From the NCBI GenBank assembly GCA_020310875.1, contig MU260071.1, forward strand, positions 276,501 through 340,500: 64,000 nucleotides of DNA. Direction: 5' to 3'. The position numbers and the translations under genes were made by a program. The notes under the pieces were generated by a model. It ran no database searches and was not told the origin of the DNA. It saw nothing but the letters and a program-made list of their open reading frames with translations. This document shows, piece by piece, positions 20,393-32,258 of the stretch. Every line of letters starts with the position of its first letter. The stretch's first letter is position 1. The DNA comes from Ceratopteris richardii. Its lineage: Eukaryota; Streptophyta; Polypodiopsida; Polypodiales; Pteridaceae.

Positions 20393-20930
20393 TATCGCGA
20401 TAGGTCGGGTCGAAGTGTCGCGATAGCTCGAAGTGTCGCGATAGGTGGGAAGTGTCGCGATAGGTGGAAAGTGTCGCGATAGCTCGAAGTGTCGCGATAG
20501 GTGGAAAGTGTCGCGATAGGTGGGAGTGTCGCGATACCTCGGAGTGTTGCGATAGGTGGGAAGTGTCGCGATAGCTCGAAGTGTCGCGATAGGTGGGAGT
20601 GTCGTGATACCTCGGAGTGTCGCGATAGGTGGGAAGTGTCGCGATAGGTGGGAGTGTCGCGATACCTCGGAGTGTCGCGATAGGTGGGAAGTGTCGCGAT
20701 ACCTCGGAGTGTCGCGATACCTCGGAGTGTCGCGATAGGTCGGAAGTGTCGCGATAGGTGGGAGTGTCGCGATAGGTGGGAAGTGTCGCGATAGGTGGGA
20801 GTGTCGCGATAGGTCGGAAGTGTCGCGATACCTCGGAGTGTCGCGATAGGTCGTGGAGTGTCGCGATACCTCGAAGTGTCGCGATAGGTCGTGGGGTGTC
20901 GCGATACCTCGAAGTGTCGCGATAGCTCGG
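20393..20930. repeat. TCGCGAT tandem array in the leader of element C
   Basis: About 27 copies of TCGCGAT in units of about 17-19 bp. Unit types alternate between ..GTGTCGCGATAGGTGGGA.. , ..ATACCTCGGA.. and ..ATAGCTCGAA.. variants. A further isolated copy lies at about 21032. The array is far richer in CpG than its flanks. Confidence 0.95.
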
Positions 20931-21235
20931 GATATGGTGAATTTTTCTGTTCTATCTAGTGTTCCTGTGAGCTCTAGGCCTGCGCAGTGTCGTGGTGCAC
21001 TCAGAATCGTGATTGGGTGAAATTTTTGGAGTGTCGCGATAGCTCGAGCTCAACGCCTCGGGGACTGTGCAGACAATTTCTGTACATGCTGAGCTTGCTG
21101 GAGATGATGATGGAGCTGCCACCTGCAAGAAACATGCAAAAAACACACAAATACAAGCACGCACAATCGCTCTCTCTCAAACTCGCACACAACAAATGAG
21201 GGAATGATAAGGAAGAGGGAATATGTAGTGGAGAA

Positions 21236-21301
21236 GGAGGTGGAGATGAAGATGGAGATGGAGATGAAGATGGAGATGGAGATGAAGATGGAGATGGAGA
21301 A
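21236..21301. repeat. GATGGA/GATGAA microsatellite
   Basis: Near-perfect 6-bp and 18-bp repeats of GGAGAT, GAAGAT and GGAGAT type in the leader of element C, 80 bp inside the PBS. Confidence 0.95.
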
Positions 21302-21380
21302 AAATCAGAAATTTACCTACTACTTACCATTCCAACGCGTCCTCTCTACGTCTTACCATCACACGCTCGTCCTCAAAGCT

Positions 21381-21401
21381 CGATCCCCGGCAACGGCGCC
21401 A
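21381..21401 (-). other. Primer-binding site of element C, tRNA-Asp(GTC) type
   Basis: The - strand reads TGGCGCCGTTGCCGGGGATC. This is complementary to the 3' end of plant tRNA-Asp(GTC) including CCA, and it starts 8 bp inside the 5' LTR. It primes minus-strand DNA synthesis. Athila-type plant elements are known to use a tRNA-Asp PBS. Confidence 0.92.
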
Positions 21402-21409
21402 AAATTTGG

Positions 21410-21989
21410 TGTAGCTCAGTGATGAGTAGCACCTCCTTTAATGTCAATCCGGGAAGACATGAGGATGGTATGAAGACCACGAGCAAGTGGAAGCACAAGT
21501 GCGTGAGTGAGAAGCACACAAGCATGCACACACATACACACACACGCGCATACACAGTAAGAACAAAGAGAGTAAGACAATGGAATCACTTCTATTGCAA
21601 GAAAGTTCTCATACAAGCTCAAACTACAAGAAGCTAGCTCCAAAAATGAGCTCTCTAGCTCTATTTATAGTTTTTGACTAGCTTTGGCCCTGTCCAGACC
21701 TAGTGTCCGGCCTAGTTAAAAATTAGGTTCCAGGGCTTATTTGAGGGCCCAAACGAGATCTAAAAATTATGAAAATTGACAGGCAACTACTTCTAAGGCT
21801 CCCCAAGCTCGAGGACTCCTCGGCTTGTACAAAATGGAGCTACAAAAAGGTGAAATGATATTTACAAGGGTTTGTAGTGATGAGAATCACTTTAAAATGA
21901 TGTGAGGGTTTTGAAAAAAAATGAAGGGTTGCCTCAGTGCTAGATCTGCATGTGTGTCCGTACTTGCTTCTTCCCGTATACTGTCAACA
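21410..21989 (-). repeat. 5' LTR of element C (580 bp)
   Basis: Matches 5855-6434 except for about three bases. The promoter TATA box TATAAATA is the complement of 21662-21669. On the - strand the LTR ends GAGCTACA and is followed by the PBS. Confidence 0.95.
21662..21669 (-). promoter_or_regulatory. TATA box of the element C 5' LTR promoter
   Basis: TATAAATA on the - strand, conserved in the LTRs of A (2818-2825) and B (31999-32006) inside a block with the same flanks. It is the likely core promoter for the genomic transcript. Confidence 0.7.
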
Positions 21990-24900
21990 ATGGTCTAAAA
22001 AGATGAGCGACTTAGAAGAAAGCATAAGAGAAACAAAAGCCAAAATTGTTGAACTCACCTCTCAAACAAACTCTCACATACCACCACCACCCTCATTTCC
22101 ATCACCATCTAACCCACCATCTGTCCACCTACCTCAGACCATCCCACCACCCCCTAGAGTAGGATCAGTGCTAGCTGACCCCACTCCTGAAGATATAGAC
22201 ATGATGCTTAAGGCATATCAGGCCAGAATCCAAGAAGGGCCAAATGTGATGGAGCATAACAAGTGCTACCCCAGAGCTGACCTAGAGATAGAAAGAACCA
22301 AGCTTTGCGCGAAAATGGTCGCATTGGCTCATACCATGTTTGAAGCCAGTCGTCTCTTCAACTACTCTGGCTCAGCTAAGACACAATTGCACTTGTATGG
22401 ACTCCTAGAGAAGTTAGAGAGCATAATTGCAAGATCTGCCAAGGAAGAAAAAAATCAAGGAAGAGATGAGGCAAGCAAAAGAATAAGCCTTCCCCCACAG
22501 GAAGCTTTTGTGCCCAATTCCACTGAACCAGACACCTCCTCTTCTATGAATAGGTACACACCAGAATTCCTACGAGAGATTCAAGAAGACAAATGGGCCA
22601 AAGAAAGTGAAGTCCCTCCTCCCATTGAACTTGTGGATGACGCACATGATCAATTCCCACAAGCAGTCTCAAGAGAGATTAGACTTTGAGTCTAATTCTT
22701 TACATGAATTACCCCACTTCACAGGCCCATGGGAAGCCAAGTCGACTTGTATGAGAGCACTTACAGTCATGGTAAGAAACGAAGACTCAGTCATACCTAG
22801 GAATACGGAGGTAGTGAAAAACACTAAAGTGCAGTGCAACCTCACTTTAGAAGAGCTACTCAAAGTTAGGCCAGAGTTATGGAAACATGTAGCCAAACAA
22901 GTACCAGAGATAGCAAAACCTCGTTCCCAGGTAGGTTCTCATAGGACAGTGCCAGAAATTCCTCTAGACAAGATAGGAGATATGAGTGAAGGTGAAGAAG
23001 GAAACACCTATCTTCCCATTACCCATCAGGGGTACACGACCAAGGCAATTCTAGACTCAGGTGCAGGAGTTGCTATTGCCACCACTTCCCTATGGAAGCG
23101 TTGGGGCAAGCCAGCACTCAGGCCCACGAGGATGAAATCGCAGATGGCTGATGGCCACATAGAAAGACCCTTAGGCTTGCTGGAAGGAATAACTCTCACT
23201 ACATGCGGTGTTGAGTTTGAGCATACTTTCGCCATATGTGATTTCAGCAAGAATCATGCCTATGAGATGATTTTGGGAAGGCCATTTATGCGACAGTTGC
23301 AAGTGGTCCAGGATTGGGGAACCAATTCCTTGTATTTGCAACACCTAGGTGTCACGACCAAGGTTAATCTCAAAGATTAGTCTCATAGAGATGTTCCTCC
23401 TATCCAATGGAACCCCATCCATAGAGCCAAAGATGATACGGAGTCTGTGCATTCCATAGGATCAGGATCCTCATGGATGCATGAAGACACTCACTTATGG
23501 ATGTGTAAAGTGGCAGTAGAAGAGGAGAAGAGAGAAAAAGCCAGAGAGATAGGTGCAAAAGAAACACATAGATCCATTCAAGACCCAGCCTATGCACCTG
23601 TAGTATTTCCTGATGAAGAATTTGAACCCCACGGCTGGGCAGAAATCCTAGCAACCATGGATGTAGCCATCAATGAAGAACAATGGACACCCCACTGTGA
23701 TGAGGATGGCTATGACATTTCAGTTTTCTCCATAGAGCCAATCATGGGAGAGGCAGTTCTAGAAGAATGCGAACCTAGCCCTGATGCATTTAAGGATGCA
23801 AGTGACTCCGACCTAGAGTCAATCATTATGGACCCATCTTTTGCATCAGATGAAGAATACTTCTATGAAGTAGAATTTCAACCCCAGAGACACGGAGAGA
23901 TAACAAATGATGTAAGGTTAGCCACACAAGTGACCCATAAGGATGAAGGAAAGAAAAGAAAGAAGAGAGAAGTCACACCAGAAGAGGAAGAATCTTTGTT
24001 TGAGGTCCCGGAAAACTTTAAAAAGTATGAGATAGACGATAGGAGAGTCATGATAAGGATGCCTAAACGAGAGGCACAATCAGGAGAAGCCTATGATAAC
24101 AAAGAAACCACCAAGAAAATAGTGGTAGCCCTCGAAGAAGGAGAGGAGAGGTGTACTTACATAGGACATGACCTGATGGAAGAAGAAGAGCGCGAATTGA
24201 TAGCCTTGCTAAGAGAATATAGAGATGTGTTCGCTTGGAGCTACAAGGATTTGAAGGGTGTTGACCCAGACATATGCTCACACACAATTCCCATGACCTC
24301 AGACGCGACACCCTCTAAGCAAAAGCCATACACATATAATGATAACTATGTTGCTAAGATCAAAGAAGAGATAGATCGACTGGTAGAAGCTGGATTCATC
24401 TATGAAATTGAGCACACTGAGTGGGTATCCCCCATTGTAGTTGTGCCCAAGAAGAATGGAAAGCTACGTGTGTGCATTAACTTGAAGAAGGTCAATGCAG
24501 CCACAATTCGAGATAACTATCCACTTCCTATCACAGAACATCTCTTAGAAAGAGTAGCAGGCAAGGAAGTGTACAGCTTCCTTGATGGATTTTCGGGCTA
24601 CAATCAAGTAGCCATAGCTCCAGAAGATCACCATAAGACAGCTTTTGCCACAGAGTGGGGTATATTTTCCTTTCGAGTAATGCCATTTGGGCTTACCAAT
24701 GCTCCTGCAACCTTTCAGAGACTGATGTGCCATGTGTTTAAGAGTTCTTGAGGAAGAATTTGGAAGTCTATGTTGATGACCTCTGTGCTCATTCCAACAT
24801 TAGATAGACACATATACCAGAACTCAGGCAAATCTTTGACAAATGTAGAGAGTATCAAGTCTGCTTGAACCCAAAAAAGTGTGTTTTCATGGTCAGGCAA

Positions 24901-27378
24901 GGCAAGATTCTAGGACACATAGTGTCAAAGAATGGCATATCCACCGATGAAGAGAAAGTACGAGCCATAGCCGAGTTACCTAGGCCAAAGAATGTCAAGG
25001 AAGTACAAGCTTTCATGGGGCATTGCGGTTATTACCGACGGTTTATACACATGTATGCCATCATAGCAAAGCCTCTGTATGGACTTTTGACTAACTTCGA
25101 GTGGACTGATGAATGTGAAAACTCCTTCAATGAGCTTAAAAGAAGATTGTGTTCAGCACCAATCTTGACCACACCGGATTGGAATAAACCCTTCCATGTT
25201 CATGTGGATGCATCCAATTATGCTATTGGATGTGTACTTGCACAACCTACGGGCGAAGGCAATATGGATCTTCCAATTGCCTATGCTAGTAGACAGTTGA
25301 ATGCGGCTGAACGAAACTATACAACCACTGAACGAGAGGGATTAGGCATGGTATATGCAGTTAAAAAGTTTAGACACTATTTGCTTGCAAATAAGTTTAA
25401 ATTTTTTACTGATCATCAAGCACTGTTGTACTTGGTAAACAAGCCATGCAATACAGGTAGATTAGTAAGATGGTTTCTCTTACTAATGGAATACGACTTT
25501 GAGGTTGTGGTGAGGAAAGGGAAGACCCACTTGAGAGCAAACCATCTCTCTAGGCTCACATCGGGAGAAGCCCCACAAGGAGTATCAGATGACCTTCCTG
25601 ATGCTTACTTGTTTAATCTGGAAGTTGTACCTCAGTGGGCTAAGCCATTAGTGCCAGTACTGACCTACGGGCCTAATCACCCAGTCATAAACACTCAAGG
25701 TAGAGAAGTAGTAAAAGCCCAGAAGTACCATATCATGGCAGGAAGCATGTACAAACAAACAGATCAAGGGATCCTAGCTTGTTGTGTGGAAGAGGATGAG
25801 TACGCTAAATGGTTGCAATTGGCACATGTAGGTGCATTAGAGCAACACTACTCAAAACAATGAACCCTACAGACACTAAGGAGACTCGGAGTGCATTGGC
25901 CTACTATGGAAGCTGATGTACATAAGATGTGTAAAGAATGCCCAATCTGTTGCACTAAACCACCTGTGGAACATGCCACTCTTTATCAAGTGTCCATAGT
26001 GCCAGATTGGAGTGAACCATTAGTATCCTTCTTGAGGACGAAAACATTCCCTCAAGATATGACCCTGACGAGACAAAGAAGTCTAGAACAAGAAGCCCTA
26101 GATTACTCACTCATTGGTGATAATCTATACAAGCGTGGTAAAGATGGTTACCTGAGACTATGTGTCCATGAGAGTGAATATCTCAAGATCTTGGAAACTG
26201 CTCACCAAGGTGTAGCAAGAGGACACTTTGGACCAGATCGGGTGATCAAGGCAATACTATTTGCGGGCTTCTGGTGGCCGACCCTTCACATGGATGCACA
26301 TACCTATGTGAAACGGTGTGATGTTTGTCAGAGAACTCAGTATCCTATACGCAAGGATGAAATGCCATTGAAACCTATGATGGGTGGACGTGCATTCTCT
26401 AAGTGGGGAATAGACTTCGTAGGTCCTATTAATCCCCCAGCTAAGGGTTCACATGCTGAATACATCATTGTTGCCACATACTATCTAACAAAGTGGGTGG
26501 AGGTAAAAGCTATGACAAAGAACGATGCTCAGACAACTGCTAAGTTCCTGTTTGAGAATGTGTTCACAAGATACGGGCTACCTATAGAGCTGGTAAGTGA
26601 TAGAGGCACTCACTTCTTGAATGAAGTTATTGAAAACCTGCTCCAAGAGTTCTTGGTAGTACATAAGAAGTCTGCCCCCTATCACCCACAAGCTAATGGC
26701 CAGGCCGGAAGCACAAACAAGATTCTATGCAATGTGCTTACCAAATTGGTGAATAATAAACGCTCTAATTGGGACAAACAGCTACACCATGCTGTTTGGG
26801 CATACCAAGTGGCCTATAAAACGGTACTCCAAGCCACACCCTTTCAGATGGTATTTGGCCAAAATGTTGTGCTACCTTTGGACTTCTTGATTCCCACATT
26901 GAGAATAGCACAGGAGCATGAGTGGACGGGCCATGAACTCTCTTCGAGAATTTTTTACCTTGAACGATTAGGTGAAACCAGACTAAGAGCTGCAGTAGGA
27001 ATATATGCAGCTAAGAAACGACAGAAGGCGTACTTTGATGCCCATGTTAAGGATAAAGGATTAAATGCCGGAGACCTAGTTTTAGTCTACACTTTGAAGC
27101 AACATGCAAGAAAATTAGAGAAACGTGGCTATGGACCTATGATCATAAATAGGATCTCAACGAGTGGAGCAGTACAACTAGCCACCTTAGAAGGTGATAT
27201 TCTTCCGAGCTACATCAGCGGGTGCAGAGTCAAGTTGTATCAGGAACCTCTCACAGAAGAAATGCTAAGCCGACTCAACACTGCTAAGAAACGCAAAGAA
27301 GAAGAGAAACGAGTTCGAGAAGAAGCTCAAGCAGAAGCTTTAGAAAAATGCCTCATTCCCACGCAGACATACTCATAA
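21990..27378 (+). pseudogene. gag 3' end and pol of element B (broken)
   Basis: Resumes the gag frame cut at 5854. Segments by similarity to element C: Pro-rich linker (about 22080); a small deletion with frameshift near 22665; first protease with DSGA (about 23057) and ILGRPF (about 23273); TAG at 23378-23380; reverse transcriptase from about 24330; a 1-base frameshift near 24740 just before the YVDD region (about 24770); TAG near 24806; RNase H (about 25200-25560); H2C2 domain 1 split by TGA at 25861-25863; H2C2 domain 2 (about 26200-26330); integrase core (about 26405-26720) in which the catalytic Glu is replaced by Gly (QAGS); GPY/F-like module (about 27125-27240). It ends in a Glu/Arg-rich tail with no second protease domain. 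Nonfunctional. Confidence 0.9.
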
Positions 27379-27703
27379 AGCCCTCCAGAGTCTCCACTAA
27401 ACCAAAACCGAAAGCCATCCATTGTGTTTGGCAGCCTAACACTTGTAATAAAACCCCCGAACCCCATGTGTAAATTCATCCTCACTTGCTAACTACATCA
27501 CTCATACACTGCATCTTTCCATCTAGGTCGTATAACTATCCATTCATTAACTACACACACAATCATCGAGCACTCACTGACCCACTAACCCATTACTCAC
27601 CTCATGATAATGTTGTAATGGGGACAAAAAGTGTTCTATCTTGTCCATTACAATATTAACGCATGATCTATATTCTCACAGAACTAGCAAACAAGCAATA
27701 ACA
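27379..27703 (+). other. Spacer between pol and third ORF of element B
   Basis: About 325 bp without a supportable ORF. In element C the corresponding region encodes the second protease-like domain and the amber extension. Here I find no similarity to either. Confidence 0.6.
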
Positions 27704-28390
27704 ATGGCAGAAGCAGAAGGCACCAGTTCCCAGGTAGGGTCTAGCGCACAGATTGTGGACATTGAAACCCTCCTCCCGGAACCACCACTCACCGAGAGGC
27801 CTCAAGAACTTCAAGCGGTGCATGTTCTCCCTATTCAGGACCCTCCTCAAGGACATACTTCTCAAGTGGGGAAACACGCTCATTGGTTTAGTGATGTCGC
27901 AGGGCCATTGGGTGATGGCACCTACTTCTGGGAAGCAGAAATTGAGTTCAATGGCAAATGGGGATGCTACCATTTTTTCACTCGCGAATTTGAGAACTAT
28001 CAGAATGCAGAAGTAATGCGATCGGTTTGGACCAAAGCGGGATTGGATAGCTATTTCAGAGCACATTTGCCTAAGCCAGGTTTCCTACGCTGCTCCTATT
28101 TTATCAGTACCATCACTCCTAGCAGGGCCAAGGGAGGCGATAGTACTTTTGTGCTACCCTCACTATTGCCAGGCCACGAACTCAAGAGATTCAAACTGAC
28201 CCTCAATTTGGTACGGGCAGCATTGAACATGCAAGGCATGCATATTCCCACTGAGAAAGAAACAATGGTTCCAGGCAGGATGAAGCATAAGGATCTCAAC
28301 AAATTGAAGGACATGGTAGCAATGACACCTACCATTGCTCTCCACCTACAAACTATTATGCAACATTTTGCTTTTCCCACCCAAGAATGA
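27704..28390 (+). CDS. Third ORF of element B, N-terminal part (228 codons)
   Basis: The ATG at 27704 is chosen because the next residues (MAEAEGTSSQVG) match the start of the element C copy. The product has a Trp/Phe/Tyr-rich segment (about 27880-28110) and a helical, charged segment (about 28180-28350). Neither is a domain I recognise. The stop overlaps the ATG of the next segment as ATGA (28387-28390). That may be a 1-base indel in one original ORF or a true overlapping arrangement. The middle of this part is deleted in C, so B is the only copy in the window that shows it. Confidence 0.65.
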   Translation: MAEAEGTSSQVGSSAQIVDIETLLPEPPLTERPQELQAVHVLPIQDPPQGHTSQVGKHAHWFSDVAGPLGDGTYFWEAEIEFNGKWGCYHFFTREFENYQNAEVMRSVWTKAGLDSYFRAHLPKPGFLRCSYFISTITPSRAKGGDSTFVLPSLLPGHELKRFKLTLNLVRAALNMQGMHIPTEKETMVPGRMKHKDLNKLKDMVAMTPTIALHLQTIMQHFAFPTQE

Positions 28391-31300
28391 TTCACTATGC
28401 CACCAAAAAAGATATGGTTCAGCTTGTACTTGGCGGAGACAAAGAGAATCTCACCATCAACATACCGCACTGGATCATCGATCAAATACACCTAGCCCAT
28501 CAACGGTGGAATAAGAAACAGAAAAATGTACTTCATGGATGTTGTGCTCTCACAAGAATAATTTACAGGTGTTTAGCGTACGACGTGCCTATTCAAAGAG
28601 CACTAGTATGGTCTAAGGCCCAAGAGTTCCAAAGACGACTATCAACGGTGGGCCCTCCATCGAAGCAGATGAGAGGGGGAGTTCAATTACCATGCGCTCA
28701 ACCAAGGGGAGCTACTACCACACCAGAGGTGACCCCTCCACAAACGAGGCGTGTCCGACCATTTACCATTCGCCTACCCAGACCAAGTGCAGGACCCAAC
28801 CTGGTGTTCCCTCCGATTCCATCGGACTTGGAGTTCCCTCAAGGTTACACCCTTGCTGATTTGACAGATGAAGAAATTGCCTGTTTGATCAATGAGTCTA
28901 ACGTGGAGACAGAAGCAGAGCAGACCCAAGGACAACAACCCACGACTACAACTTCAGCCCCGACCCAACCGGGAGTAGTAGAAGTAGAAGAGGATGAAGA
29001 AGAGACAGAAGAACAAGAGGCAAACGAGGAGTATGATCAAGAATATGAAGAACTTTTAGAACTAGCAAGTGCCCCGGCATACTCGGCCCAAATAAAAAGA
29101 TTATACGAAACCATGAAGTGGGTCCAAGAGCAACACAAACTGTCGCTCGAGACAGGAAAGATGATCATGAGCCAAATGTTAGCCGAGGAAGGTGTGGATG
29201 ACATGTTTATCGAATCAATGCACGCTAACGCAGTAGGCTTAGATGAGGCTGTTCATGCAGCCATGACTTATATTCATCGATTTGAGAAACGAGTGCCTAC
29301 AAACAAATCCACATCAATGTATCAGAACAAGGAGGTAACACACAAACAGAAGAACATCAGGAGGAACCACTCTCACCACCCACCTCACCTCTCACTACAC
29401 AAGTCACCTCACCACCTGGCACTACCACACCTATTTCTGTCATTACCACAGTCGTCATGGGAATTCCTCTCTCTCCCGGCATCCAATTCGGAGGAGTTAC
29501 CATGCCCACCTTCACAACACTCTTCACAAATATCACATCCACCCCACCCATTGTTCCCATCTACACAGTCACACACGTTCGACACAATGGAAACATCACC
29601 AGCCACAGCACCACTCCCACCCCCCACGCAACCTCAATCTCCCATACCCCCTCCACCTACCTCACCATTTGACTCCACAGCATTCACAACTCCCTTCCCC
29701 TTCCCCATTCCCCCTGCATCTTCATCTTTCCCTGCATCGTTTAATGTAAATAGTATATTCATTGCATTACATCAATGCGTGTATCAACTTCAGAGTGAGT
29801 ATCAGGCTCTCGAAGACCGTCATCATCAACTGACGATGAATCATCAACTACAGAGACGGCTTACAAGTATAGAAGAAGAAAATGCAGACCTCAATCAACG
29901 CTACACCACTCTCGAGCAAACTCATCAAACCCTCCTGGAGACACCCCAACCATCACAAGAGTCAGGTGTCAAACAACTCGAAGCCTTACTGGAGGTTTAC
30001 CAAACAGATAATCTGAGAATCCGGTGAAATTTGACTCTACTCAGAAAACACATGGCTACAGGCCTTGAAGAAAACAAGCGTCTGTAGAAACAAAACGAAG
30101 AAAACCTAGAAGCTGCCATGGAAGGCTCTCCCCATGAAATCCACCCAGAACAATTCAAAGCAGTTCCCTCAGAAACAATGAAAACAATCTTGGAAAGCTA
30201 TGCTGATTTATTAGAAGCACATGACGATTTGGAAAGGGAACGGGATGAACTACGTCGCCAGCTCAGGGAACAGGAGGCACAACCCAAAGTCATAGAAACG
30301 ACCTCGACTTCAGCAGAAGTAAAGGCATTAATAGAGCAGGTGGCAGAATTGCAGAAGAAGTTACTGGACCAGATGAATTGGTACCCATTGAGGTGGACGA
30401 AACGTATGAGGAACCATATGTTCCTATGCCGATGCCAGGTGGTCAGCAAACCTCAGAAGGAATGGACACCTTGGAAGTCGAAGTACCCGAATGGCTCCAG
30501 ACATTAGAAAAGACAGCTACAACCCATGAAGATCGAGTGGCAATCCAAATCCAATCAATGGCCAAATTAGAAGACACCATCATAAAGTCAGAATATTTCC
30601 GCAGTATGTCTCATCATAGATGGATCGGCACCAACGACGATCCGTATGTGCCATACTGTGTACTCCTGGCAGATTACAACGCGGAGATCCAACGCCGATG
30701 TGGCAAACCTCCAACTTTCGCCACACAATTTAGGCCCGATGATATCCTAGAGAGTGCTAAAAAAGGATCCATTCATCAACCCACATGGAGGATCCGTCTT
30801 CTTGAGACCTACCCAGAGATGGTTCGTACTTGGACTAACATGCCACTCTTTATTAAATACAATCCCTGTTATGTTCTAGTCTTCTGCAGACGCACCTGGC
30901 CCGAGTTTACCATTGCTGTCAAGAACATCAAGGGCTCTGCAAAGTGGTTAAATTATGTTTATCTAGCACCTCCACAAGGACCTCCCATTGTGAATTATAT
31001 GATTTCTACCATCCGTCACTGGAGCATTCGACTACGGAATACCCCCGATGTGATGGCCCAAATGTGCATGAAAATCTTTGAATTAATGTTGATCACATTC
31101 AAGACATTCAAGAATATTAAAGACCCCCACTTCTCAGGAGTTGGCTTTCTTACAGGCAACCAAGATCTGGTATATGACATGAGCACCACCCCATCAATAG
31201 AGGTAATATATGCTTGGCACGCCAGAATCAAGTACCTCCCAGCTTGCTTTAAACAGACATTCGAGGAGATGTTCGTAACAGGATTCTGGGAATATCACTC

Positions 31301-31551
31301 AGAAATATTTGTACCCAAGCCCTCACATCTCCTCCACTTATTTGCTGTGGAAAGAACCATCCATTCAGAACAATTGTGGGTGCCACATCCGGACGTACCA
31401 CGACCAGTGAATTGGGATGCATTGTTAATAGACCTAGCACGAGGGCTACGATTAGAAGAACACCACCTCGCTGCCAATGTTGTTCAATATTATGTCCAAC
31501 CCACAGCTAGACAAGGGTCTGTCAGAGACGACAGACGCGAGAGAGGGGGGG
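28387..31551 (+). pseudogene. Third ORF of element B, main part (broken)
   Basis: Continues the third ORF with the Leu-His-Gly-Cys-Cys motif (about 28533), an acidic region (about 28900-29060), a Pro/Ser/Thr-rich region (about 29350-29740) and a coiled coil (from about 29750). TGA at 30025-30027 and TAG near 30087 interrupt it where A and C have sense codons. A frameshift near 30365 moves it to another frame. The conserved C-terminal domain (about 30560-31480) is then open and runs through the polypurine tract into the LTR (stop at 31722-31724). Despite strong overall divergence from A and C, this last domain keeps long identical stretches. Function unknown. Confidence 0.8.
31541..31551 (+). 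other. Polypurine tract of element B
   Basis: GAGAGGGGGGG-type run immediately before the TGTTGGCAG end of the 3' LTR. Confidence 0.85.
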
Positions 31552-32258
31552 TGTTGGCAGTAGTCAAGGAACTGAAGGAGTCACAAGACAAGGAAGCCTA
31601 CGAAGGGAGTCGGAGCGAAGAGAAAGCACAAGCAGACACAGTAGTCAAAGAAGATCTGGCAAGTAGGCCATTTAAATTTTTCAGGCATCAAAGAGTTGGG
31701 CACACAAGAAGAAGGACCAAGTAGGGAGCTCCAGGAAATGTATGTCAAAATGTTAGAAGAAATCCCTACAAAAATAGTGATTTTCATCATTAAAAACCAT
31801 TGTAAATACCATTTCATATTTTTGTAGCTCCATTTTGTGAAAGCCAAGGAATCCTTGAGCTTGAGGAGCTTTAGAAGTACCTACCTATCAGTTTTCACAT
31901 TTTTTAGACTCCGTTTGAACCTCCAAATAGGGCAGAGAACCTAATTTCTAACTAGGCCGGACACTAAGTCTGGACAAGGCCAAAACCTAGTCAAAAACTA
32001 TAAATAGAGCTAGAGAGCTCATTTTTGAGGTTAGCTTGTAATTGATTTGAGCTTGTATGAGCTTTTTGAAATTAATCTAAAGACTCCATTGCTTCTCACT
32101 CTTTGTCTTGCCTTGTGTGCACGTGTGTGTGTATGTGTGTGCATGTTAGTGTGCTTCGCACTCATGCACTTGTGCCTTCACTTGCTCGAGGTCATCATAC
32201 CATCCTCACGTCTTCCCGGATTGACATTAAAGGAGGTGCTACTCATCACTGAGCTACA
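31552..32258 (+). repeat. 3' LTR of element B (707 bp)
   Basis: Begins TGTTGGCAG and ends GAGCTACA. From about 31820 on it aligns closely with the LTRs of A and C, including the CCGGACACTA block, the TATA box at 31999-32006 and the whole 3' end. The first 270 bp are largely different and longer, so the family shares promoter and U5 but not the upstream U3. Confidence 0.9.

Larger units (their letters stand above)
19533..21378 (-). other. Leader of element C between PBS and gag
   Basis: About 1.85 kb without a supportable gene. Reading toward gag from the PBS it holds a GATGGA-type microsatellite (21236-21301), the TCGCGAT tandem array (20393-21045), a CGTTGGAAAGC block (+ strand complement near 20153-20173) and A+T-rich sequence up to the gag ATG at 19532. 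Such a long leader probably carries packaging and dimerisation signals, but none can be assigned from sequence alone. Confidence 0.75.
5855..21989 (-). mobile_element. Element C: complete 16.1-kb Ty3/gypsy retrotransposon
   Basis: Read on the - strand: 5' LTR (21989-21410), tRNA-Asp PBS (21401-21381), leader with tandem array, a 2822-codon gag-pol frame (19532-11064), an in-frame extension after amber, a third ORF (10047-6447, damaged), polypurine tract (6448-6435) and 3' LTR (6434-5855). The two LTRs differ at about three positions by eye (near 6176, 6224 and 6312). That indicates a recent insertion. It is inserted in the gag of element B with a near-perfect 5-bp duplication. The intact gag-pol with a damaged third ORF suggests that it moved recently, possibly with help supplied in trans. 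Confidence 0.95.
3077..32258 (+). mobile_element. Element B: Ty3/gypsy retrotransposon, interrupted by elements A and C, 5' LTR outside the window
   Basis: The visible order is leader (3077-4196), gag (4197-5854), inserted element C (5855-21989), rest of gag and pol (21990-27378), third ORF (27704-31551), polypurine tract and 3' LTR (31552-32258). The gag reading is split inside a Gln-Trp pair at the C insertion and resumes exactly on the other side, which proves the nesting. B has many stops, frameshifts and a ~0.96-kb gag deletion, so it is a dead, older copy. The 5' LTR and PBS must lie left of element A, outside the window. Confidence 0.88.

Noticed and set aside
20393..20930. Possible CRISPR-like array
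   Set aside because: Units are 17-19 bp with no unique spacers, there are no cas genes, and it lies inside a plant retrotransposon leader.
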